This document shows positions 18,602 through 27,160 of a stretch of 47,081 bases of DNA, one piece after another. The stretch is taken from assembly GCA_946481735.1 (NCBI GenBank), contig CAMLOU010000010.1:1-47081 (forward strand). Direction: 5' to 3'. The DNA is from an uncultured Cellvibrio sp. Lineage in GTDB: Bacteria; Pseudomonadota; Gammaproteobacteria; Pseudomonadales; Cellvibrionaceae. A program made the position numbers and the translations under genes. Below the pieces are notes generated by a model that saw only the letters and a program-made list of their open reading frames with translations, searched no databases and had not been told where the DNA came from. Each line of letters starts with the position of its first letter. The first letter of the stretch is position 1.

Positions 18602-19717
18602 CTACAACCGACTGAGTTTCGCTACCAGTTCTGCCTGCCGATTCACGCCCAGTTTGACGAAGATGGACTTGAGTTGAGCACGCACCGTGCCCACGGAAAC
18701 GCCACGCAGTGAAGCGATAGCCTCGGGCGATTTGCCGTGATAAATATGCAACGCGATCTCGGTTTCCGCCTTGGTCAATGCATAAACCATCTGCAGAACA
18801 ACTAGCTTGTTATCCTCCTGTTCACGCTCAGTCCGGGCCACCACTAAAACGCGTGGAGCGAAACTGAATTCCAGCTGCCGAGCCGGCAAGGCAACGACGT
18901 TCAATACTAACGAAGGCGCATCCGATGCACCCCGCTGAATGACAACCTTGTGCAATGAAGGGGGCCTGCCGATAGCCGGTTCACTGATTGCAGCATCCAT
19001 CGCGTTTTTTAGCCGGATATCGTCAAGCGAATTGATCGCGCGCAAGCGGCCCAAGGTTAAATGGAGGCCACGGTCACCGTGAATCAGTGCTTCCGCGTGG
19101 GAGGACAGGGCACGTACCAGGCCATTCCTGTCGCACACGAAGGCGGGGATTGTGAGCGAATCCATAGCACCCACCAACAAAGCTGCGCCATTGCCTTCAA
19201 GGGCGAGTTGGGTTCTGACTGCTGCACGTACGTGCGGCGCCAGCGTGGCGAAGACTTGCCGTTCCTGATCCGTGATATGCCCTTGTTGATGGGAACGCAA
19301 AACGGCCAAACCAATCAACATGTCGTCATTGCGTTCCAGCGTTGATAGGCAGATATACGGGACTCCACATGGCACCGCGAATTCCTGATAGTGCGGGTGG
19401 TGTTTATATTCATCCGGGGTGATGAAGTCGGATTCGGCCAGAGCTTTCAAGATAGGCGCGTTGATGCCCGCATTTACGCGGGGATTGACCCGCGGGTCTC
19501 CGCCGCCCGCTTCAATAAACCGCTGACCCAGCTCATGGTCAACGTTGGTCACCAGGTTGAACGGAACTGCGGCATCAGCGCCGATACCGATGAGCTGACC
19601 GCTCGCCGATCCTGTCACCTGAGCCAAACCTTCCAGAGCTCGATACCAATTCTGATCAAAGGCTGCAGCCTGGAAGGCATCTGCCACTGCAAGCCAGTTA
19701 CTGTCATCAACGCCCAC
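18602..19717 (-). CDS. LuxR-type HTH transcriptional regulator
   Basis: A 371-residue regulator. The C-terminal 65 residues are a LuxR-type helix-turn-helix: LTKAETEIALHIYHGKSPEA, then SVGTVRAQLKSIFVKLGVNR. The N-terminal 300 residues have no motif I recognise as an acyl-homoserine-lactone domain; they look like a GAF- or PAS-like sensor (NWYRALEGLAQVTGSASGQL; later VCDRNGLVRALSSHAEALI). The GTG start is supported by AGGAG 6 bases upstream. It lies downstream of the polyserine lipoprotein gene on the same strand, but a terminator separates them. The signal and targets are unknown. Confidence 0.85.
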   Translation of the reverse strand: MGVDDSNWLAVADAFQAAAFDQNWYRALEGLAQVTGSASGQLIGIGADAAVPFNLVTNVDHELGQRFIEAGGGDPRVNPRVNAGINAPILKALAESDFITPDEYKHHPHYQEFAVPCGVPYICLSTLERNDDMLIGLAVLRSHQQGHITDQERQVFATLAPHVRAAVRTQLALEGNGAALLVGAMDSLTIPAFVCDRNGLVRALSSHAEALIHGDRGLHLTLGRLRAINSLDDIRLKNAMDAAISEPAIGRPPSLHKVVIQRGASDAPSLVLNVVALPARQLEFSFAPRVLVVARTEREQEDNKLVVLQMVYALTKAETEIALHIYHGKSPEAIASLRGVSVGTVRAQLKSIFVKLGVNRQAELVAKLSRL

Positions 19718-19787
19718 GCTTTGCTCCTAAACCTGATCAATGTAATGAGCATAGGAGAAAATACAGTACCGGCAAATTTTCGACGCC

Positions 19788-19812
19788 AAAAAAACGGCGC
19801 CAATGGCGCCGT
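19788..19812 (-). terminator. terminator after the polyserine lipoprotein gene
   Basis: On the minus strand ACGGCGCC-ATT-GGCGCCGT is followed by a run of seven T. It lies 25 bases after the lipoprotein stop and before the LuxR gene. Confidence 0.85.
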
Positions 19813-19836
19813 CGGTAATTATCAGGAGTGGATCCG

Positions 19837-21738
19837 TTATGGTTGGAGGTCGGCAGTCATCTCATAGGTGCCGGTACAGATGGACTCGGAAGCATCGAGA
19901 TCCCATGTCAGGATGATTGTTTCCGTAACCGTTCCGGCTATTAGATTATCGGCGGCAGGATCATAAGTAGCTTCCCAGGACCAGCTACTTTCCACGTAGT
20001 AGGTGGTCTGGCAGCCTATACAATCTGTTACCTCAGTCTTGGGGTCATGCTCAGAGTAAGATACGGTACCCGTGGCCGGATCGTAGTGAATGTCAGCCTC
20101 TTCAGTTACGTCGTCCTCAGTAAAACTCAGATAGCTCCTACCATCCGGGTCGTCACTCAGGTACCAGGTTTCCTCAAAGGTTTCACTCTCACCTTCAGCC
20201 ATTGAAAAGCTGCACTGCATGGTCGAGCCACTGACCGAGTATTGCTCCCCCTGGTTGTACTCAACCAGTGTATTGGTGACCACCAAATCTAATTGCGTCG
20301 GCGGGTCGACGTCATCCACGCGCGTAAAGACGACTGGCTCTTCTTCGCCTGCAGCGATGGTGTCGGCCTCGCTGATAAAGGTCAGAGAACCACCCGACGC
20401 ATTCGTGGTTTGGATGATATCGCGCCCTTCCGGCCCACACGCCAGGTTATTGCTACCGGAGACATCAAGAATTGCGCACGGGTGAGAAAAGCCCCACTGA
20501 CCATTGGTGTCAGTGATTGTAGTGAAAATTGTGTCGTAACTCTCAGGGTCGCGCAGGTAAGTCCCTCGTTCAATGCCCGCAAGGCCTTCCTCAGTGCTTT
20601 CGCTGTTTTGCATCATTAAATAGGTGTTGTCGGCAGTGAAAGTCACCAGGGCTAATTGATCTTGCGCCTCAAAATCAAGCCACCAGGTTCCGACCATGGG
20701 ATCTGTGTCTGAGTCAACACGAGTAAACTCCATGACAACCTCTCCCTCACCACCCTCATCACATGAGGAACCTACCTCTGTATCAACCCCAAATAGCAAA
20801 GTGTCACCGCGCACCTCAAGCGTGAATATTTCCCCTTCGCAAGGATGGGATAAGCCCCATTCACCATTGGTATCCACACGGGTACTGGCGGTGAAGAGGC
20901 CGGTTCTGAGGTTCCAGCTATACTGACCGATTTCAAACCCATCCTTGCCGTTTATATCTTCGCCGCTTTCATCGTTGATCATTACGTAGGTCTGATGATC
21001 GAGAAACGTTACCGCAATATGAATATGTTCGCTGGCGTTCGCAGCGCTGGTATCGCGGTAATACCAGGTTCCAATTAAGGATGCACGCGTATCAGTCACG
21101 GTGGCTTCCAGGTGTTGCTGTGCATCAACGGCGGAGATTAACGTCGTTGAGCCGCCACCCGCATTGGCAATGAAATTGGTGGTGGCGAGTTCGAACTCGC
21201 CAGTGGGCACATCAAAGTTGGTCTCCACGGCTGCCTCGGCCGCACTGGCGGGGATACTGATACCGTTAGATGGATCGCCATCGGCGTCCAAGGTCTGGAG
21301 CAAACGCGCAATGTTTACCACCACCTGGTTATCGAAATCGTCTGTACCGGCAATATCGAGCGGTGTTACCACACCTTTGGCACGTACTGGCGGCAGCTCC
21401 ATATCCCCGATAAAAAAGGTTACAGTTTCTCCAGGAATGTAATTGTATTCACCGTGCGTATTAGTCACCCCCTCCTGGGTTTCGGTGCGATAGCCAATAC
21501 CGGCCACGGCACTGTCCACAAACGTGCCGGTGACAGTGGCTTCTGAAGCAGGAGAACTTGAAGATGCCCCTTCAGAAGAGCTATTGGAGGTCGAAGAACT
21601 GCTCACAGAACTCGCGCCAAGTGAGCTTGAAGAACTGCTTAATGAGCTGCTTCCGGGTGACTTTGAACCGGAATCGCCACCACAGGCTCCGACCAATAAT
21701 GTCGGCAACAAGATCAGCAATAATTTTCGATAACCCAT
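19837..21738 (-). CDS. polyserine-linker lipoprotein with duplicated domain
   Basis: A 633-residue predicted lipoprotein of unknown function. MGYRKLLLILLPTLLVGAC ends in a lipobox with Cys 19. Residues 22-66 are a serine-rich linker. Residues 68-210 form a domain with GTFVDSAVAGIGYRT and GEYNYIPGETVTFFIGD, a pattern I associate with secreted gammaproteobacterial lipoproteins. Two repeats follow, about 221-340 and 347-480: each has GTW(W/Y), a TF..D..TY(V/L)M strand pair and TNG(E/Q)WG(L/F)SHPC. The last 140 residues hold a further beta-rich domain with two cysteine pairs. GGGGGA lies 4 bases before ATG 21738. Surface lipoproteins with Ser linkers are typical of Cellvibrio-like polysaccharide degraders; no carbohydrate-active domain is recognisable here. 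Confidence 0.8.
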   Translation of the reverse strand: MGYRKLLLILLPTLLVGACGGDSGSKSPGSSSLSSSSSSLGASSVSSSSTSNSSSEGASSSSPASEATVTGTFVDSAVAGIGYRTETQEGVTNTHGEYNYIPGETVTFFIGDMELPPVRAKGVVTPLDIAGTDDFDNQVVVNIARLLQTLDADGDPSNGISIPASAAEAAVETNFDVPTGEFELATTNFIANAGGGSTTLISAVDAQQHLEATVTDTRASLIGTWYYRDTSAANASEHIHIAVTFLDHQTYVMINDESGEDINGKDGFEIGQYSWNLRTGLFTASTRVDTNGEWGLSHPCEGEIFTLEVRGDTLLFGVDTEVGSSCDEGGEGEVVMEFTRVDSDTDPMVGTWWLDFEAQDQLALVTFTADNTYLMMQNSESTEEGLAGIERGTYLRDPESYDTIFTTITDTNGQWGFSHPCAILDVSGSNNLACGPEGRDIIQTTNASGGSLTFISEADTIAAGEEEPVVFTRVDDVDPPTQLDLVVTNTLVEYNQGEQYSVSGSTMQCSFSMAEGESETFEETWYLSDDPDGRSYLSFTEDDVTEEADIHYDPATGTVSYSEHDPKTEVTDCIGCQTTYYVESSWSWEATYDPAADNLIAGTVTETIILTWDLDASESICTGTYEMTADLQP

Positions 21739-21829
21739 AACATCCCCCATATGTTTGATATCTATAGCCATCCCCGACGGGCAGGCTACTTCAAAGCGCA
21801 GTTTAAGAGAGATTTTATGCGCCAGCATC

Positions 21830-21841
21830 TCCCATATGGGA
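21830..21841. promoter_or_regulatory. perfect 12-bp palindrome upstream of the lipoprotein gene
   Basis: TCCCATATGGGA is a perfect palindrome about 90 bases before the lipoprotein start. It could be an operator for a dimeric regulator; no promoter around it is clear, so its role is a guess. Confidence 0.3.
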
Positions 21842-21954
21842 TATGGCCGGGAGATCGGCAGGAAGGCTATGGGTGTGGCGGGTGGGCTTGATTTCAGTAA
21901 CAACTGCTGTCGATTGCAACAGCTATTGTGCGCACTACACGCTGGAAAATTAGA

Positions 21955-21979
21955 GGCGAGGGTATACGGCCCCCTCGCC
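21955..21979 (-). terminator. probable terminator after the small lipoprotein gene
   Basis: GGCGAGGG (21955-21962) and CCCTCGCC (21972-21979) form a perfect 8-bp stem. On the minus strand it follows the stop at 22022 and is trailed by TCTAATTTT, a weak U tract. The rest of the stretch 21739-22021 holds the leader and promoter region of the polyserine lipoprotein gene. Confidence 0.5.
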
Positions 21980-22021
21980 CACACATCAGGGACCTGCCTT
22001 GCAAGCATATTGCAGAGGTTG

Positions 22022-22489
22022 CTAGATATCGGGACTAATCGCCAATATTTCCTGACCCGCAAATTGTTGCCGATCAGCGGCGCTCGCGCTTTCCTTACAT
22101 TCACCTTTCAGCCATAGGTGATAGCGCGAGATACTGCGATCCAATTCAATAAACCCCTCGCGACAATAATGCATGTGCTTGACCACGTAGGCCGCATTTT
22201 GCTGGAGGCGTTCATAGGTATTGCGGTTGATATCGACTCCGCCCACATTCCTCGGTTGATTCGGGCCGCTGTGGCGCGCGACGCGAATATGGTTGGGAAT
22301 CGCATCATCCGGCCACTTGAGGCGATAGACGAACATCTTGCTGTTGTTGCGCAGGATGTCGATCTCCAGCGTTTCTTGCATCCCGGTTTTGGCATAACTG
22401 CGGCCGGGCGTACCACATCCACCCAACAAGACAGACAGACTGAGGAGCACGACAGCCAGCGCGGCTGAGCGGGGGAACTGACGGACCAT
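22022..22489 (-). CDS. small putative lipoprotein, function unknown
   Basis: A 155-residue protein I do not recognise. From ATG 22489 the N-terminus is a lipoprotein signal peptide (SAALAVVLLSLSVLLGGC, Cys 25). The mature part has a basic, mixed alpha/beta look with RNNSKMFVYRLKWPDDAIPN and two further cysteines (HYCREGF and KGECKES) that could form a disulfide. GGAG lies 10 bases before the ATG; a longer frame to 22537 has no better site. It is divergent from the FlgT-like gene, with about 130 bases between them, so they may share a regulatory region. A link to the flagellum is possible only by position. Confidence 0.7.
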   Translation of the reverse strand: MVRQFPRSAALAVVLLSLSVLLGGCGTPGRSYAKTGMQETLEIDILRNNSKMFVYRLKWPDDAIPNHIRVARHSGPNQPRNVGGVDINRNTYERLQQNAAYVVKHMHYCREGFIELDRSISRYHLWLKGECKESASAADRQQFAGQEILAISPDI

Positions 22490-22623
22490 CAGGATTATTC
22501 TCCGTTGTTGTAAAGATATGGCGCCCGGTGCCGACACAGTGTGAAAGGGCAGTTTTCATCTTGCCCGCAGCCACCCTAAAACATTTTGCTTACGACGCCA
22601 ACATCACCGGGCGAGGAATTTTC

Positions 22624-23904
22624 ATGCACGCACGTCTTATTTGCTGCCGTCTGCTCAGATTGCTGGCTATTGCGTGGCTGCTCGGCAGCACGACAGCGCT
22701 GGCTGAGGAGTCTCCGCCTGGTGAGAGCGTGACGGCCACGGAAAGTCCCGCATCGGTCCCCATTCAAGAGCCGCTGATAGTCCCCGAGCCTCTTGTGGTT
22801 GCAGAGCCAGTCGTTGCCGCTGAGGCTTCGGTGAGCACTGAGCCACCCGTCACCGGAGCGCCGGAACCAGCTCGGGATTTTCCGTTGCCAAAGGATATAG
22901 CGGTCAAACCGGACGCAGAGTCCCTCGGAAATCGCTCCCATCCGACAGCATTCATTGTGTCTAATTCCACCACGCGCTATGCGCAGGACGCCGAGCACCC
23001 GGGCCGGCGCAACCAATGCGATCATGCGCAGGCCTCTTTACAAGAAAGCCCCTATCACAAATCCATCGCTATCGCGCGCTTTAACCGCACCGAAGCCGAT
23101 TCATCCAAAGCCGGTGGGCTGCATCAGGCGGAAGAGGGTTTGCCATCCCTGCTGAGCCAGCAGTTGCAACGCCGCCATGCCATCCTGACGCCGGTGCAAC
23201 TTCCGCAGAGCCTCACCAACCCCGGCGATACCAGCGGCCTGCGCGTGACGAACCAGGTCCAGCAGCTGGCCCGTGCCTATCGCACCCAATTTATCGTGAG
23301 CGGCGAAATCCTGGATATGTCCATGGCGCACCCCGGCGCGACTTATTCACCAGGTTTATATACCCGTTTCGTCAATGGTGTTCACGATACGTTCGGGTTC
23401 AAAACCCGGTTTGACAAACGCGATCGCCATTTCAGTTTTCACCTCAGCTTGCGCGATGGTTTTACCGGCCAGGTTTTATTTCAGAAACGTTATGACACGG
23501 TGGGGATCTGGGGGATCAGCAGCCGCAGGGAAGTGGACTTCGGCTCGTCGTTATTCTGGGAGAGCGATTATGGCGAACAAATCGGTGGGCTGGTGAACAA
23601 AGCCGGCGACGAACTGGCAGCCGCCATTCAATGCCAACCCTATATCACGCGGGTGGAGAGCAGACCCAGCCAACAGCAGATCCTGCTACACAGCGGCGCC
23701 AACAACGGCTTGCGCGCGGGCGATACGCTGGCGCTGTATCAATTGGTGGTGCAACCCGTCAATGGCGAATACCAACTCTACGATACCCGCCTGGTGGATC
23801 GTCAAACGCTGATCGAATTGCGCGAGGTGTATCCCTCCCACAGCGTCGCGGTCGTGAACAGCGATTATTTATTGAACGGGCAGTATCTGGCAGTGGCGCC
23901 CTGA
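22624..23904 (+). CDS. FlgT-like exported protein
   Basis: A 426-residue exported protein. GAGGAA precedes ATG 22624 by 6 bases; the N-terminus is a signal peptide ending near TTALAEE. Residues 30-90 are a Pro/Glu/Val-rich low-complexity segment. From about residue 130 the pattern resembles the middle domain of flagellar assembly protein FlgT: KSIAIARFNR, EEGLPSLLSQQLQRRHAIL, YRTQFIVSGEILDMSM and FSFHLSLRDGFTGQVLFQK. The C-terminal part (HSGANNGLRAGDTLALYQL) resembles the FlgT C-terminal beta domain. In Vibrio, FlgT builds the H-ring around the polar flagellar motor. No flgO or flgP is next to it. Assignment is by pattern memory only. Confidence 0.6.
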   Translation: MHARLICCRLLRLLAIAWLLGSTTALAEESPPGESVTATESPASVPIQEPLIVPEPLVVAEPVVAAEASVSTEPPVTGAPEPARDFPLPKDIAVKPDAESLGNRSHPTAFIVSNSTTRYAQDAEHPGRRNQCDHAQASLQESPYHKSIAIARFNRTEADSSKAGGLHQAEEGLPSLLSQQLQRRHAILTPVQLPQSLTNPGDTSGLRVTNQVQQLARAYRTQFIVSGEILDMSMAHPGATYSPGLYTRFVNGVHDTFGFKTRFDKRDRHFSFHLSLRDGFTGQVLFQKRYDTVGIWGISSRREVDFGSSLFWESDYGEQIGGLVNKAGDELAAAIQCQPYITRVESRPSQQQILLHSGANNGLRAGDTLALYQLVVQPVNGEYQLYDTRLVDRQTLIELREVYPSHSVAVVNSDYLLNGQYLAVAP

Positions 23905-23911
23905 TGCGGCG

Positions 23912-25414
23912 CTAAGGGGTTTTTGCCTTCATCTGACGCTGCAAAAATTCATCGTGAGTCGGCAGGGTTTTTACCATCCCCTGGATGGCCGCCCGGGCCA
24001 ACTTCAGGGTTTCACCGATCTGGGTGAAATCCACATTGTCCACCCGCGGGCAATGTTTACGCGGACGAATTCCCATCCCCTCGAAGACCGATTGCCAACT
24101 GGCACTGCGGAACAATTCATCCACACCTTCGCGCAACGCACCGTGGCCGCGGAAGAGCTCGATTCGCTCTTGCAATGAATCCGGTAGCGGCATTTGCTGG
24201 CACCAGCGCCAGAAGGGTGTGTCCTGGCGCTGGGTCGCGCAGTAATGCAGGACAATAAAATCGCGCACCTCTTCGTAGTCACCCGCCATGCGTCGGTTGT
24301 ACTCGCGCACCAGGCCCGGATCGCAATCCTGGTCCGGGAAATAACGCAGGAAAAAATCCATACCGCGCGCAATGAGGTGGATGGCGGTCGACTCCAGCGG
24401 TTCCACAAAACCCGCCGCCAGACCGAGGGATAAACAGTTGTATTTCCATATTTCCCGCCGCTTGCCGGTCACAAAGGGAATGACGCGGGGCTCTTCCACC
24501 ATGGGGCTGTCAATGGCGCGCATCAGGGTGGATTTGGCATCGGCGTCGCTGCAAAAACGGCTGGCGTAGACATAACCGTGACCGATGCGGTGTTGCAGCG
24601 GAATGCGCCAGGTCCAGCCTGCCTTGCGCGCTGTGGCCAAGGTGTAGGGCAAGGTTGGCTCGGTCTGCTCGGTCTTGATAGCAATGGCGCGATCACAAGG
24701 CAGGAAATCCGACCAGTCCTCGACCTGGACGCCCAAGGACTTTTCAATCAGTAACGCTTTAAAACCGGTGCAGTCGATAAAGAAATCGCCGTGAATTTCC
24801 CGCCCATCCGCCAAGACGATCTTGTCGATATGGCCATTATCACGCCGGGTAACCTGCTCAACGAGCCCCTCGGTGCGAATCACACCCCGGGCTTCAGCAT
24901 ACCGACGCAGATACCGGGCAACCAGTTGGGCATCCACATGCAAGGCGTAGTTAGCGCCGCCTATGGGCGTGTTTTGCGCCTGGTTGGGTAGAAAGAAACG
25001 GCCATTTTCAGCCATGACATTGCAGGGGGAAAAGTCCTGCAGGGATGCCGCCTCACCCTGCATACGCGCCTTGAGCCAACACTGGTAAAAATCGTGATGA
25101 CCGATTTTTTTCCCGATGACGCCGAAGGGATGGAAGTATTTTTCGTTGCGCTGGTGCCAGTCGACAAACTTGATGCCGAGCTTGTAGGTCGCGCGGGTTT
25201 CGCGCACAAATTCCTGCTCATCAATACCCAGGCGCTGGATCAGCCCGACAAAAGGCGGCACGGTTGATTCACCGATACCGATAGTGCCTATCTCCGCAGA
25301 TTCCACCAGCTCAATCTGGCACAGGTCGTTCTTTAAATGGAATGACAACATGGACGCGGCTATCCAACCGGAAGAACCACCGCCGACAATGACTATTTTT
25401 TTTATGGGTTTCAT
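23912..25414 (-). CDS. flavin-dependent tryptophan-halogenase-like protein
   Basis: A 500-residue flavoprotein of the tryptophan halogenase family. The FAD dinucleotide motif is IVIVGGGSSGWIAASML (residues 8-24). The second hallmark GWTWRIP is at 266-272. Lys 78 in TYKLGIKFVDW matches the position of the catalytic lysine of PrnA/RebH, and FVEPLESTAIHL (337-346) matches the region of their catalytic glutamate. These residues suggest an active halogenase rather than a plain monooxygenase, but the substrate cannot be read from sequence. No biosynthetic cluster, flavin reductase or TonB receptor is adjacent. It lies 31 bases after oxyR on the same strand, so it may be cotranscribed, and is convergent with the FlgT-like gene. 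Confidence 0.88.
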   Translation of the reverse strand: MKPIKKIVIVGGGSSGWIAASMLSFHLKNDLCQIELVESAEIGTIGIGESTVPPFVGLIQRLGIDEQEFVRETRATYKLGIKFVDWHQRNEKYFHPFGVIGKKIGHHDFYQCWLKARMQGEAASLQDFSPCNVMAENGRFFLPNQAQNTPIGGANYALHVDAQLVARYLRRYAEARGVIRTEGLVEQVTRRDNGHIDKIVLADGREIHGDFFIDCTGFKALLIEKSLGVQVEDWSDFLPCDRAIAIKTEQTEPTLPYTLATARKAGWTWRIPLQHRIGHGYVYASRFCSDADAKSTLMRAIDSPMVEEPRVIPFVTGKRREIWKYNCLSLGLAAGFVEPLESTAIHLIARGMDFFLRYFPDQDCDPGLVREYNRRMAGDYEEVRDFIVLHYCATQRQDTPFWRWCQQMPLPDSLQERIELFRGHGALREGVDELFRSASWQSVFEGMGIRPRKHCPRVDNVDFTQIGETLKLARAAIQGMVKTLPTHDEFLQRQMKAKTP

Positions 25415-25445
25415 AACATGCGTTCTATGCGTTTAGCCGCGAGAA

Positions 25446-26423
25446 TTACCATTGATTATTTTCTACCATCAGCCCCGAGCTTCCAGATTCGCGCTGTGTG
25501 GTGTAATTCCAATAGGCGGCACTGGAAGCCTGGATCGCCTTGCGCAATACATCAATCGCCTTGTGACGTGGAAAGCTCGCGCGCCAGGCCAAGGCCAGTG
25601 TACGTTTGGGTGCCGGTTCCGTAAACGGACGGGTCACCAACACATTGGGCGCATAGAGCGATGTTTGCGCAGCGGATAAGGGCAGGATCGTGATGCCCAG
25701 TCCCGAGGCCACCATGTGCCGGAGTGTTTCCAGGGTGCTGCCTTCAGCGGCGGTGTGAATGCGCTGGGACGCGCGCTCTTCCGTGGACTGCAAATGTGGG
25801 CAGGTCGCGAGTACCTGATCGCGGAAACAATGCCCCTCGCCCAATAACAATACATCCTGGTCATCCAGGTCGTTCGGGCTTATGGCGTCCTGACTCGCCA
25901 GTGGATGATCGTGAGGCATCAGCACCACAAAGGATTCATCAAACAGCGGCTGGGTCACCACATCAGGCTCACTGAAAGGCAAGGCCACGATGATGACATC
26001 CAGTTCGCCATTGCGCAGTTTTTTGCCCAGGGTTGCGGTGTAACCCTCTTCAACATAAAGAGGCATGTGGCTGGCGAGCTTTTGCAAATGGGGAATGAAT
26101 TGCGGCAACAGATAAGGGCCAATGGTGAAGATGGCACCCACTGCCAGCGGGCTGCTCAGCTGATCCTTACCGGCATCGGCAATATCTTTAATGGCCGCCG
26201 TTTGCTCCAGCACCCGGTGAGCCTGGGCCACGATCTGTTCGCCAATCGGCGTGGGTTGCACACGGGTCTTGGTACGCTCAAACAATGCCACCCCCAGTTC
26301 ATCCTCCAGTTTCTTGACCGCAATACTCAGTGTGGGCTGACTGACATGGCAGCGATCCGCTGCGCGGCCGAAGTGTTGCTCTTGCGCAAGGGTGACAATA
26401 TAACGCAGCTCTGTGAGGGTCAT
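25446..26423 (-). CDS. oxyR: hydrogen-peroxide-sensing LysR regulator OxyR
   Basis: A 325-residue LysR-type regulator from ATG 26423, beginning MTLTELRYIVTLAQEQHFGR as in Pseudomonas OxyR. The N-terminal winged helix includes CHVSQPTLSIAVKKLEDELG. The peroxide-sensing pair is visible in LLLGEGHCFRDQVLATC near residue 200, the same spacing as Cys199 and Cys208 of E. coli. SGLGITILPLSAA is the conserved effector-domain block. A frame extending to 26483 adds residues with no family match. The C-terminus (ESGSSGLMVENNQW) is longer than in E. coli. The upstream 240 bases hold a GC-rich inverted repeat around 26455-26480 and the promoter of the next gene. Confidence 0.93.
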   Translation of the reverse strand: MTLTELRYIVTLAQEQHFGRAADRCHVSQPTLSIAVKKLEDELGVALFERTKTRVQPTPIGEQIVAQAHRVLEQTAAIKDIADAGKDQLSSPLAVGAIFTIGPYLLPQFIPHLQKLASHMPLYVEEGYTATLGKKLRNGELDVIIVALPFSEPDVVTQPLFDESFVVLMPHDHPLASQDAISPNDLDDQDVLLLGEGHCFRDQVLATCPHLQSTEERASQRIHTAAEGSTLETLRHMVASGLGITILPLSAAQTSLYAPNVLVTRPFTEPAPKRTLALAWRASFPRHKAIDVLRKAIQASSAAYWNYTTQRESGSSGLMVENNQW

Positions 26424-26539
26424 AATAGGGTTTCCCGTCAGTGTTGTTGCGGTTCCGGGCGGCGAGGCGCGCCCGGACATCATACGCCTTTATTGGCGAT
26501 ATCCACAGATCAAATCAGGCCCGGCGCTCAAGTCGACCC

Positions 26540-26567
26540 TTGTTGTTCATCCAATCATCCCTATAAA
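26540..26567 (+). promoter_or_regulatory. sigma-70 promoter upstream of the 26663 gene
   Basis: TTGTTG (26540-26545) and TATAAA (26562-26567) are 16 bases apart. The -10 lies inside the palindrome CCCTATAAATAGGG (26559-26572). It points toward the small acidic protein gene and gshA. Confidence 0.45.
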
Positions 26568-26662
26568 TAGGGCTTGCGCGAACCACCGGAAAACTGAACA
26601 ATCCCGCCAGATTCGGAACCGGGTGTTGGCCGTCAATCAACCCACACCGCCAAGCGATAGAC

Positions 26663-27100
26663 ATGAGTGATATGAGCGAGCTTTTTATCCTGCAAAATCA
26701 TGACAAGCTCTTTCTGGGGCGTCAGAAAGAATGGCTGGACGGCAGTGATCCTGCCAGCCTGTTCAAAACACCGCATAAAGATGAAGCGGTTAACCAGGTG
26801 TTTGAAATCAGTTCCAAGGATTACACCCAGCGCATCAAAGTGGTGAGCTGCAAGGCGAACGACAAAGGGTTGCCGGTCATCGAGCCCGCATTGCTGCCTA
26901 ACGACGCACCCACATCTGCGCCGCTGTTCACCGAGACAGTAGTTGCCGATGCCGATGCCGATGCCGATGCCGATGCCGATGCCGATGCCGATGCCGATAA
27001 TTTTGCAGCGGATATTACCTTGTCAAATGATCCCGAATCGGTCGAGCCCGACGCGTCAGACGAATTGGATATTGAGGATCATCAACAACCGCTGCTGTAA
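26663..27100 (+). CDS. small acidic protein with Ala-Asp repeat, function unknown
   Basis: A 145-residue cytoplasmic protein without a recognised domain. The N-terminal 75 residues look folded and conserved in style (LFILQNHDKLFLGRQKEWLD, HKDEAVNQVFEISSKDYTQR); I have a faint memory of similar Pseudomonas proteins but no name. Residues from about 95 on are acidic low complexity, including an alternating Ala-Asp run encoded by nine GCCGAT units, and the end is Asp/Glu-rich. Two in-frame ATGs (26663 and 26672) are possible and neither has a strong ribosome site. A sigma-70-like promoter lies 100 bases upstream. It precedes gshA on the same strand without an obvious terminator. Confidence 0.65.
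   Translation: MSDMSELFILQNHDKLFLGRQKEWLDGSDPASLFKTPHKDEAVNQVFEISSKDYTQRIKVVSCKANDKGLPVIEPALLPNDAPTSAPLFTETVVADADADADADADADADADNFAADITLSNDPESVEPDASDELDIEDHQQPLL
26945..26998. repeat. hexanucleotide repeat (GCCGAT)9 inside a gene
   Basis: Nine perfect GCCGAT units, coding for (Ala-Asp)9. Because the unit is 6 bases, copy-number changes keep the frame and only alter the length of the acidic stretch. Confidence 0.97.
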
Positions 27101-27123
27101 GCGGATTGCATCCAGATAGAAGG

Positions 27124-27160
27124 TTCGGGGCACAGCGACCGCCCGGCATGGAGCCCCGAA
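27124..27160 (+). other. hairpin in the gshA leader
   Basis: TTCGGGGC (27124-27131) and GCCCCGAA (27153-27160) form a perfect 8-bp stem with a 21-base loop, between the small acidic protein gene and gshA. No U tract follows, so it may be a processing site or a leader structure rather than a terminator. Confidence 0.4.
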
